Assembly (NCBI RefSeq): GCF_039555755.1
Contig: NZ_CP154631.1
Span: 4,402,001 to 4,466,000, forward strand
Length of the DNA: 64,000 nt
Source: Pseudomonas sediminis
GTDB taxonomy: Bacteria; Pseudomonadota; Gammaproteobacteria; Pseudomonadales; Pseudomonadaceae
Reading direction: 5' to 3'
The notes below the pieces were generated by a model. The model ran no database searches, was not told the DNA's origin, and worked only from the letters and a program-made list of their open reading frames with translations. Positions 57,218-64,000 of the stretch are shown one piece after another. How positions within the stretch are numbered: the first letter of the stretch is position 1; every line of letters starts with the position of its first letter. The position numbers and the translations under genes are program-made.

Positions 57218-57257
57218 GCTGCGGCCAAGTGCCGATGGCGCCTCGCCCTCTCCAGGC

Positions 57258-57965
57258 TCAAAGGCCAGCCAGGTTCAGCCAGTGTGCGTAGAAACCTTCG
57301 GCAACCCGGTTCAATGCCCTGACCTTCCCACTCAGGTCGTCACGCATCTCGGCGATGCTCTGCTGGCTGGGCTGGCTGGCATCGAGCAAATGTGCCCAGT
57401 CGTCTAGCCAGAGCGCGATCAGATCTTCGGTCATCTCCGGGTGGCCCTGCAGCGCAAGCACCTTGTCACCCCAGGCGAAGGCCTGATTGTCGCACCACTG
57501 GCTACTCAACAGAGGCTGGGCGCCGTCAGGCAGCGAGAAGGTGTCGCCGTGCCACTGGAAGATGCTGAACGCTGCAGGCAGATGCGCCAGCCAGGGGCTA
57601 TCGACAGCTTCTGCACGATGTTGCATGTGCTGCCAGCCCGCTTCGGTGTAGGGCATGCGACGGACGCTGGCACCCAGTGCCTTGGCCAGCAGCTGGCCGC
57701 CCAGACAGTGACCGATGATGGGAATGTCGCGCTCGATAAAGCGCTGCAACGCAGCCACTTCGTCGGCGATCCAGGGCAACGGGTCATTGACGCTCATCGG
57801 CCCGCCCATCACGGCGACCGCCTTGGGCCGCTCCAGGTCGTAACCGTGCAGTTCACCCAGATCGACGCGCAGCACGTCGAAACTGCAGCCACGCGCCTGC
57901 AGCACCTGCGCCAGATGGGCTGGCGGGCAATAATCGATATGAGTCAGGATCAGAACATCGGCCAT
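57258..57965 (-). CDS. GMP-synthase-like glutamine amidotransferase, class I
   Basis: A 235-residue class I GATase. The triad is Cys87 in IIGHCLGGQLLAKALG, and His and Glu in LALQGHPEMTEDL. MADVLILTHIDYC is a typical start, and GGAGG lies seven bases upstream of the ATG. These stand-alone enzymes hydrolyse gamma-glutamyl compounds (PuuD- or carbamoyl-like). The substrate is unknown. Confidence 0.85.
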   Translation of the reverse strand: MADVLILTHIDYCPPAHLAQVLQARGCSFDVLRVDLGELHGYDLERPKAVAVMGGPMSVNDPLPWIADEVAALQRFIERDIPIIGHCLGGQLLAKALGASVRRMPYTEAGWQHMQHRAEAVDSPWLAHLPAAFSIFQWHGDTFSLPDGAQPLLSSQWCDNQAFAWGDKVLALQGHPEMTEDLIALWLDDWAHLLDASQPSQQSIAEMRDDLSGKVRALNRVAEGFYAHWLNLAGL

Positions 57966-58113
57966 AGCTACCTCCGCCGCGCAGTCTGCGCGAGAAGGAT
58001 TGGCAAGTCGAGGTGGGCTGGGAGTTGAAGCCATCGGCCGGACAGCCGGCCGATGGTCTGAGCTGATGGACGCCGCTGCATCCACATTTGAGGATGTCCT
58101 GAAAAAGCCAGCT

Positions 58114-58186
58114 ATCGTCACTCCCGCGAAGGCGGGAGCCCAGATAATTCGCTGGTTGTGGATGCCCGCCTGCGCGGGCATGACAA
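58114..58186. repeat. Inverted repeat, CCCGC-GCGGG class
   Basis: CTCCCGCGAAGGCGGGAG and GCCCGCCTGCGCGGGC lie ~25 bp apart; same class as at 2022-2093, in the inverted orientation. Confidence 0.75.
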
Positions 58187-58202
58187 CTTTTTCAGTGTTT
58201 CC

Positions 58203-58547
58203 CTAACGCATGGCTGACGCTTTCACCTCCTGGGTAACACCCCAGCCATCCATCTTGCCGCCCAGCGGGACGACGATGGACTCCAGGTCATGTTCGAACT
58301 CGCCGATACCGGCATGGGTGGCATACATCACTTTGCTGATTTGCAGGTGCCAGATGCCGTCCTCACGGGCGGATATCTGAGCGTTGAGCGACTCGCCGCG
58401 AAAGTTTCTGGCCGCCGTTCTGGCCCGTTCTTCGTCGGGAAAGATGGCGTAGAACTCGATCGGGTGAAACTGGGCGAAGTCGAATCCTCCTTCTTTCATC
58501 CGACGCAGCACCGATGTGCTGGAGTCTTCGTGGAAGGCTGTGCTCAT
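58203..58547 (-). CDS. RNase E inhibitor RraB-like protein
   Basis: A 114-residue protein of the RraB fold: IEFYAIFPDEERARTAARNF, then FEHDLESIVVPLGGKMDGWG, a family hallmark. RraB binds RNase E in E. coli and alters mRNA decay. Here the partner is unverified. The gene is small and apparently monocistronic. Confidence 0.75.
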   Translation of the reverse strand: MSTAFHEDSSTSVLRRMKEGGFDFAQFHPIEFYAIFPDEERARTAARNFRGESLNAQISAREDGIWHLQISKVMYATHAGIGEFEHDLESIVVPLGGKMDGWGVTQEVKASAMR

Positions 58548-58866
58548 AAACGACCCCCTCTCAGGCTATGGATGGATTAACCGCTTTCCCAATGCGACCG
58601 TCCTACAGACGGTGTCGCGGCCTCTACCGGAAACCTCTGAAAACGCCCTGCGTTTACAGAAGCACCCAAGTGGCGCCGCCCCGAGAATCGAGCTGGTGCT
58701 CGATGTGTCTACTGCAAGCGTATCGACGACTGCCCGACAGAACGCCGGGCTGAAAACCGTCACCCCAAGAGTAGCCGCTAAACGCGAGGTTGGCGTCGCC
58801 CAGAAAGCCTTTGTGACAAAGCCGACGACCGACGGCAATTGGCCAGCCTGACCGCCTTGCCGGAAC
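58548..58866. other. 319-bp gap, no gene recognised
   Basis: There are short reading frames on both strands, but none has a ribosome site plus coding-like composition. No repeat or hairpin of the classes seen elsewhere stands out. Confidence 0.6.
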
Positions 58867-59628
58867 TCATGAACGACTGAGCCAGGCCATCAGTAACCTG
58901 TTGATCCAGCCCGGCGTAATCTGCCCAAGGTTGAACAACAGCCCGAACTGTAGCCCCACCGGGCGATGCACGGTGCTGGCGTGGGCCTGCTTCCAGGCCG
59001 CTTCGGCGATCTGCTCGGCCTCCAGGCGCACGCCCATACGACGCATCACCGGCGGACGCTGCGCCTGACTGCTCACCATCGGCGTGTCGACGAATGGCGG
59101 CATCAGGTCACCCACGCGGATGCCATGTTCGCGCCACTCCAGCTCCAGCGCCTCGGTCAGACCGCGTACGGCGAACTTGCTGGCCGAATAGCTGGCCAGT
59201 TGCGGCACGCCATAGAGCGCCGAGGCCGAGCTCATGTTGATCACTTGCGCCTCTGATGTAGCCTTTAGATAGGCGAAAGCGGCATGGCAAAGATTGAGCA
59301 CGCCGAGCACATTGATCTGTACCAGACGCGTGTGCTGCTCCAACTCGATATCGGCGAAGGAACCGGTGCGCAGAATGCCCGCGCCGTTGAACAGCAGGCG
59401 CAACTGACCGCCACTCTGCGCGCAGAAGTCGGCTAGCGCGGCTTTCACCGCTGCGGCATCGACCACATCCAACTGCGCATGCCAGGCGCCGCCCAGCTCG
59501 GCGGCCAAGGCTGCCAGCGCCTTTTCATCGACATCGAGCAACCCGACGCGCCAACCCCGCGCGTGAAACAGCCGCGCGGTGGCGGCGCCAATGCCCGATG
59601 CGGCGCCGCTGATGAGAATGTTGTTCAT
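58867..59628 (-). CDS. Short-chain dehydrogenase/reductase
   Basis: A 253-residue classical SDR: nucleotide-binding SGAASGIGAATARLF at residue ~7, NGAG motif in LLFNGAGIL, catalytic Ser-Tyr-Lys in NMSSASALYGVPQLASYSASK. Start ATG at 59628 overlaps the stop of the esterase gene by one base (TGATG). It is the last gene of a BVMO/esterase/SDR operon, and probably oxidises an alcohol product or precursor. Confidence 0.9.
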   Translation of the reverse strand: MNNILISGAASGIGAATARLFHARGWRVGLLDVDEKALAALAAELGGAWHAQLDVVDAAAVKAALADFCAQSGGQLRLLFNGAGILRTGSFADIELEQHTRLVQINVLGVLNLCHAAFAYLKATSEAQVINMSSASALYGVPQLASYSASKFAVRGLTEALELEWREHGIRVGDLMPPFVDTPMVSSQAQRPPVMRRMGVRLEAEQIAEAAWKQAHASTVHRPVGLQFGLLFNLGQITPGWINRLLMAWLSRS

Positions 59629-60557
59629 CACACACCCCGCTCACGGAGAAAGGCCGCCACACGGGCGATGGCGTAATCCGCCGCGCGTAACATGCCGACA
59701 TGCGCCTGGAACACGTGCCACAACCCCGGATAGCGCTCCAGGCGCAGGTTGATCCCAGCCGCTTTGGCGCGCTCGGCCAGGCGCAGGCTGTCATTGAGCA
59801 ATAACTCGTCTTCACCTACCTGGATCAGCGTCGGCGGCAGTTGGCTGAGGTCGGCAAACAGCGGCGACAGGCGCGGATCATTGCGCGGCAGGTCGGCCGG
59901 GCAGTACAGCTGCGCGGCCTGTTCGATCCAACTGGGATGGAGCAGCGGATCGCCGGCCGGCGGCTCGTGCATCTGCTCACCGGTGAAGTCGGTAACCGGA
60001 GAGAAGCACACCAGCGCGGCGGGCGCCGGCAGACCGAGTTCGATAATGCGCAGGCAGCCGACCAGGCTAAGGTTGCCGCCGGCCGAGTCGCCGCCAATGG
60101 CGATCTGTTCGGGTCTATAACCGGCGTCCAGCAGCGCCTGGTAAGCCGCCACCACGTCTTCGCGCGCAGCGGGATAGGGCTGCTCCGGTGCCAGGCGGTA
60201 ATCCAGCGCACAGACCTCCAGAGCAGCGCGTTTGGCCAGGCTGGCGCAGATGCCCCGGTGCGTGTCCGGCCCGCCGATCATGAAGGCGCCACCGTGCAAA
60301 TAAAGCAGCACGCTGCCGCTGCTGGCAGGCGGTCGATGCCATTCACAGGGGCGTCCGGCCAGGGTCGCGGCGCTGCGGCTGCCCCCGCGCGGCGTCAGGG
60401 TGATGGTGGTGAGTGCGCGCATTATGCGGCGCTGCGCCGGCACGGGCATCGGTGGCCGCACCAGGCCGCGAAAGAACAGACGCAGAAAACCGCGCAACAG
60501 GCCGCGCAGCAACATCTGCTCGGCGGCTGGGGCTTTGAAATCAGCGGACGCAGTCAT
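59628..60557 (-). CDS. Alpha/beta-hydrolase esterase, HSL family
   Basis: A 309-residue hydrolase of the hormone-sensitive-lipase group. The oxyanion motif YLHGGAFMIGG is at ~87-97, the nucleophile Ser158 in GGDSAGG, and the His of WHVFQAH at the C-terminus. The ATG at 60557 overlaps the BVMO 3' end by 17 bp. It could hydrolyse the ester or lactone produced by the BVMO. Confidence 0.88.
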   Translation of the reverse strand: MTASADFKAPAAEQMLLRGLLRGFLRLFFRGLVRPPMPVPAQRRIMRALTTITLTPRGGSRSAATLAGRPCEWHRPPASSGSVLLYLHGGAFMIGGPDTHRGICASLAKRAALEVCALDYRLAPEQPYPAAREDVVAAYQALLDAGYRPEQIAIGGDSAGGNLSLVGCLRIIELGLPAPAALVCFSPVTDFTGEQMHEPPAGDPLLHPSWIEQAAQLYCPADLPRNDPRLSPLFADLSQLPPTLIQVGEDELLLNDSLRLAERAKAAGINLRLERYPGLWHVFQAHVGMLRAADYAIARVAAFLRERGV

Positions 60558-62016
60558 AGTCGGCAAGCTCCGGAGTACGGGTCATGAGGCGATAGGTGAA
60601 GGTGAAACCCGGCCAGTTGTTGGTGTTCTTGCCGGTAGCGGTCTTGTACCAGCTGTCGCAGCCCTGTTCCCATATCGTTCGATGGGTCGCCTGTTGCAAC
60701 TCCGCGTTGTAGTGCCGTTGCACCGTCGGGCGCAGATCGAGATAACGCAGCTGCTGTTCGCGCAGCACCTGCAGGCAGCCCAGCACGTAGGCGTACTGGC
60801 TCTCCAGCATGTAGAGAATCGAGTTGTGACCGAGGTTGGTGTTCGGCCCGTAGAGCAGGAACAGATTGGGAAAGCCGCTGACGCTGATGCCCTTGTAGGC
60901 TTCGGCGCCCTCCTTCCAGGCATGATTCAGCTCCAGCCCGTCGAGGCCGCGAATGCGCATCGGCGCGAGGAAGTCGGTGGCGGTGAAACCGGTGCCGTAG
61001 ATCAGCACATCGCAGGGGTGCTCACGACCATCGGCCGTCACCAGGGAATGCTCGCGCACCTCGCGAATCGCCGCGTCGACGATCTCGACATTGGCCTGCG
61101 CCAGCGCCGGGAAGTAGTCGTTGCTGATCAGGATACGTTTACAACCCATGGGGTAGTTCGGCTGCAACCGCGCGCGCTTGCCAGCATCGGGCATCTGCCG
61201 CTGCAGGTGGTGGGTGAAGCTGTGGCGAAACAGGCGCATCAGCCAGGGAAAGCGGATGAAGGCCAGCGCCCGCCCCTCGTGATGCAGGTATTGGAGGAGG
61301 CGGTCGGCGCGTTGCAGCAGCGGCAAACGCTGTTTCAGGGCAATCTCCCAGGGTCGATAGGTACGATCCGGTTTGGCCAGCACATAGGCCGCCGAACGCT
61401 GGAACAGGCTCAGGCTGGCCACCTTGGGCTGGATCTGCGGCACGAACTGGATCGCCGAAGCGCCGGTACCGATCACTGCCACGCGTTTGCCGGTCAGATC
61501 CAGATCATGGCGCCAGCGCGCCGAGTGAAAGGTCTCGCCACGAAAATGCTCCAGGCCAGGCAGTTTCGGGTAGGCCGGCCGATTGAGCTGGCCGCAGGCA
61601 CTCACCAGCGCCTGCGCCTCGATCACTTCGCCCCCTGCCAGCTCGACACGCCAGATACCGCGCGCGGCATCGAAATCGGCACCGAGCACTTCGCTGTTCA
61701 GGCGAATGTGCGAACGCAGCCGGTATTTCTCCACGCATTGCAGGATGTAGGCGTGGATTTCCGCCTGCGGTGCGAACTTGCGCGACCAGTCGTGCTTGGG
61801 CTCGAAGGAAAAGGAATACAGGTGCGAAGGCACGTCGCAGGCGGCGCCCGGGTAGCTGTTATCGCGCCAGGTACCGCCGACCTCGCCAGCCTTTTCCAGC
61901 AACAGGAAATCGTCCTCGCCTGCCTTGCGCAACTGCATGGCCAGGCCCAGACCGGCAAAGCCGCTGCCGATGATCAACACGCGCCAGGGCGCGTTCGTAC
62001 GGGGGTTGTTATTCAT
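60541..62016 (-). CDS. Flavin-containing (Baeyer-Villiger-type) monooxygenase
   Basis: A 491-residue two-dinucleotide-domain flavoenzyme. FAD motif IGSGFAG (GxGxxG, residues 17-22), the NADPH motif VIGTGASA (183-188), and between them FRGETFHSARW (158-168), matching the BVMO fingerprint F-x-G-x-x-x-H-x-x-x-W except that the position after Trp is Arg instead of Pro or Asp. It would insert oxygen into ketones or oxidise alkyl chains. It heads an operon with an esterase and an SDR and is divergent from an AraC-type regulator. The substrate is unknown. Confidence 0.87.
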   Translation of the reverse strand: MNNNPRTNAPWRVLIIGSGFAGLGLAMQLRKAGEDDFLLLEKAGEVGGTWRDNSYPGAACDVPSHLYSFSFEPKHDWSRKFAPQAEIHAYILQCVEKYRLRSHIRLNSEVLGADFDAARGIWRVELAGGEVIEAQALVSACGQLNRPAYPKLPGLEHFRGETFHSARWRHDLDLTGKRVAVIGTGASAIQFVPQIQPKVASLSLFQRSAAYVLAKPDRTYRPWEIALKQRLPLLQRADRLLQYLHHEGRALAFIRFPWLMRLFRHSFTHHLQRQMPDAGKRARLQPNYPMGCKRILISNDYFPALAQANVEIVDAAIREVREHSLVTADGREHPCDVLIYGTGFTATDFLAPMRIRGLDGLELNHAWKEGAEAYKGISVSGFPNLFLLYGPNTNLGHNSILYMLESQYAYVLGCLQVLREQQLRYLDLRPTVQRHYNAELQQATHRTIWEQGCDSWYKTATGKNTNNWPGFTFTYRLMTRTPELADYDCVR

Positions 62017-62114
62017 TGTGATGACCCGTGTATGACGATGAGCTGATGCTACTTGCCTCGCCCTGCGCAGGTTATGGCATAGTCGGCCAGGATATTGTGA
62101 TTTTCGGACAATCT

Positions 62115-63131
62115 ATGTCATCTCCCTGGCCCGCACGCCGCAGCATCACCAGCATTCAGTTGCTCACCCAACTGGGGCTCGATCTGGGTCTGAGCCTGGA
62201 CAGGTGCCTGCATCAAACGGGGCTCAGCCCGGTGCAGTTGGCCAGCCTGAATGGGGAGATCGAAGCGCAGCGTGAGCTGCAGTTGATCGCCAACCTGATC
62301 GAGGCACTACCCGCAGTCGAAGATCTCGGCTTGCAGGCCGGCCGGCGCTACCACCTGACCACTTACGGCGCCTGGGGTTACGCCATTCTCAGCAGCGCCA
62401 CGGTGCGCCAGGCCGCCGACCTGGGCCTGCGCTATCACGGCCTGACCTACGCCTTCACCCGCATCAGCCTGGACGTGGAGGATGCCGTCGCCAGCCTGAG
62501 TTTCGACGACAGCGCCCTGCCCCCGGCGCTGCATGATTTCATCGTGCAGCGCGATATGGTCGGCGCCCTGATGGTCGTGCGTGAATTGCTCGGCAGCACG
62601 CTGCGGCTGCTGGACGTGGAACTGCGCCAAGCCGCACCGGCCGATACAGCGCCGTTCATCGCCGCCTTCGGTCAGTTGCCAAGCTTCGGCGCGGCGTGCA
62701 ATCGCATGGGCTTCGCCGCCGAGTTGCTGGACAACCCACTGCCACGGGCCAACCCGCAACTGGTCAGCGCCTGCGAGCAGCAATGCCAGGCATTGCTGGC
62801 GCGCCATCAATGGCATCAGGGCGTGGCCGGACGCGTGCGCCAGTTGCTGTTGCAGTCGCCGGGGCAGATCGCCGATATGGAACAGGTCGCGGAGCGCCTG
62901 CACCTGAGCAGCCGCACTCTGCGCCGGCGCCTGATCGAAGAAGGCACGAGCTTCCGTGCCCTGCAGGACGAGGTGCGCCAGGCGCTGGCCGAAGAGCTGC
63001 TGGCCGCCGGCGGTCTGAGTCTGGAAGAGATTGCCGAACGACTTGGGTATGGCGAGCTGTCGAACTTCATCCACGCCTTCAAGCGCTGGAAAGGCGTAAC
63101 GCCGGGGCGTTATCAGCGAGATGCGGGGTAA
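62115..63131 (+). CDS. AraC-family regulator, OruR/ArgR-like
   Basis: A 338-residue protein with a ~200-residue ligand-binding-type domain (arabinose_bd-like; LGLQAGRRYHLTTYGAWGYA) and a C-terminal double helix-turn-helix (~235-335; VAERLHLSSRTLRRRLIEEGTSF, then IAERLGYGELSNFIHAFKRWKG and TPGRYQR). Placement divergent from the BVMO operon suggests it controls that operon in response to a pathway compound. The intergenic interval 62017-62114 would hold both promoters. Confidence 0.9.
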   Translation: MSSPWPARRSITSIQLLTQLGLDLGLSLDRCLHQTGLSPVQLASLNGEIEAQRELQLIANLIEALPAVEDLGLQAGRRYHLTTYGAWGYAILSSATVRQAADLGLRYHGLTYAFTRISLDVEDAVASLSFDDSALPPALHDFIVQRDMVGALMVVRELLGSTLRLLDVELRQAAPADTAPFIAAFGQLPSFGAACNRMGFAAELLDNPLPRANPQLVSACEQQCQALLARHQWHQGVAGRVRQLLLQSPGQIADMEQVAERLHLSSRTLRRRLIEEGTSFRALQDEVRQALAEELLAAGGLSLEEIAERLGYGELSNFIHAFKRWKGVTPGRYQRDAG

Positions 63132-63255
63132 CCAGATAGTCCTGGTGGACTGTTCGCTGGCGCTCCTGAGTCCACCCGAGCTGGCGCTACGAGTGGCCGG
63201 CATTCCGATCCACCCTACGCTTGGCTCAGCTTTTAGCCTGTAGCCTGCAACTGCC

Positions 63256-64000
63256 TTACTGCTGCAACTCCTGCTCGGTGAACATATCGCTGAACAGCAT
63301 GCTCGACAGGTAGCGCTCGCCGGAGTCCGGCAGGATCACCACGATGGTCTTGCCCTGCATCTCCGGTTTCTCCGCCAGACGCACAGCCGCCACCATCGCT
63401 GCGCCGCAAGAGATACCGCAGAGAATGCCTTCCTCACGCATCAGGCGCAGGGCCATGGCCTTGGCGTCGTCGTCATTGACCTGCTCGACCTGATCGACCA
63501 TCGCCAGATCGAGGTTCTTCGGCACGAAACCGGCGCCGATGCCCTGGATCTTGTGCGGGGCCGGCTTGACCTCGTCACCCGCCAGGGTCTGGCTGATTAC
63601 CGGCGACCCCACTGGCTCCACCGCGACCGAGAGGATCGGCTTGCCCTGGGTCTGCTTGATGTAACGCGAAACCCCGGTGATGGTGCCGCCAGTCCCCACG
63701 CCCGCGACCAGCACGTCGATGGCGCCTTCGGTGTCACGCCAGATTTCCGGGCCGGTGGTCTTCTCGTGGATGGACGGGTTGGCCGGGTTCTCGAACTGCT
63801 GCGGCAGGTAATAGTCAGGGTTGGCGGCGGCCAGTTCGTTGGCCTTCTCGATGGCGCCCTTCATGCCTTTGGCCGGCTCGGTAAGTACCAGTTCGGCGCC
63901 CAAGGCCTTGAGTACCTTGCGCCGCTCCAGGCTCATCGAGGCCGGCATGGTCAGCACCAGCTTGTAGCCACGTGCGGCAGCGACGAAGGCCAGGCCGATG
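63256..64000 (-). CDS. cysK: Cysteine synthase A (partial, N-terminus outside window)
   Basis: About 248 residues of the C-terminal part are present. The PLP-phosphate loop [13 protein letters not shown], the SVAVEP strand, [13 protein letters not shown] and the conserved [10 protein letters not shown] all fit CysK. It makes cysteine from O-acetylserine and sulfide. The start and the PLP lysine lie outside the window. Its end is close to the C-terminus of the family (FTEQELQQ). Confidence 0.94.
   Translation of the reverse strand, partial: IGLAFVAAARGYKLVLTMPASMSLERRKVLKALGAELVLTEPAKGMKGAIEKANELAAANPDYYLPQQFENPANPSIHEKTTGPEIWRDTEGAIDVLVAGVGTGGTITGVSRYIKQTQGKPILSVAVEPVGSPVISQTLAGDEVKPAPHKIQGIGAGFVPKNLDLAMVDQVEQVNDDDAKAMALRLMREEGILCGISCGAAMVAAVRLAEKPEMQGKTIVVILPDSGERYLSSMLFSDMFTEQELQQ

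Noticed and set aside
60400-62046. A 548-codon plus-strand frame opposite the BVMO and esterase genes
   Set aside because: The minus strand holds recognisable enzymes with clear motifs; the plus-strand translation has none.

Overview
This 64 kb window is a high-GC chromosomal segment of a Pseudomonas. The evidence is strong protein-level resemblance to Pseudomonas families and blocks of gene order I recall from P. aeruginosa: dusA-like/tal/rssC/rssB/pilZ/mlaA/thioesterase/HAD/DUF4404/queF, then yadHG/fadE, then GST/msrC/sagS/ospR/gpx, then tusA/rlmM/acnA/aer. The abundance of GTAGGGTGCGC-type inverted repeats suggests the P. mendocina/oleovorans side of the genus, but that is a guess. Most of it is core chromosome. 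The only clear insertion sequence is one complete IS1182-family element, and there is one MITE-like element. I see no prophage, integrative element or CRISPR array.

Layout. 0-11 kb: the edge of a PQQ-dependent alcohol oxidation region (truncated ABC permease, CXXXCW rhodanese-like protein, ErdR-type regulator, porin, pqqF) with the NosP-NahK nitric-oxide-sensing pair inside it. 11-21 kb: dusA, a stand-alone Fur-like DNA-binding domain, tal, the RssC/RssB anti-anti-sigma module, a PilZ protein, mlaA, small enzymes, the IS1182 element, and queF. 21-31 kb: an RND pump with its adaptor, a YadGH-type ABC exporter, a transglutaminase-like protein and fadE. 31.3-38.9 kb: a c-heme protein with a CsoR-family repressor, a persulfide-dioxygenase-like/SulP/rhodanese operon, and a complete cydP-cydA-cydB-cydX-ybgE operon. 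39-39.4 kb: a duplicated tRNA-Gly/tRNA-Glu pair. 39.6-46 kb: redox and biofilm functions (GST, MsrC, DUF815 ATPase, SagS, OspR, Gpx). 46-56 kb: pdxB, a MATE pump, a DUF3080 lipoprotein, tusA, rlmM, acnA, aer. 56-64 kb: DinB-like protein, glutamine amidotransferase-like protein, RraB-like protein, a BVMO/esterase/SDR operon with a divergent AraC regulator, and a truncated cysK.

The most interesting system is at 31.3-38.9 kb. A near-identical 16-bp site (consensus ATACYCCCAYSRGTAY, CsoR/RcnR-like) precedes three successive transcription units: the c-heme protein plus CsoR-family repressor, the persulfide dioxygenase/SulP/rhodanese operon, and the cytochrome bd operon. I infer one local repressor, with an unusual Cys-Cys spacing, that couples sulfide/persulfide detoxification to expression of a sulfide-tolerant oxidase. 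Other good observations are an IS1182 element sitting exactly in the loop of a terminator hairpin with a 4-bp target duplication, a hairpin MITE just upstream of acnA, repeats that supply stop codons to two genes, a phosphonatase-like HAD protein lacking its nucleophile, and a Fur-like protein without a dimerisation domain.

Several regulators here (NahK, SagS, NosP, RssB/RssC, PilZ) belong to nitric-oxide, c-di-GMP or biofilm signalling in P. aeruginosa. Functional links between the separate loci are inference from family knowledge, not something the sequence shows.
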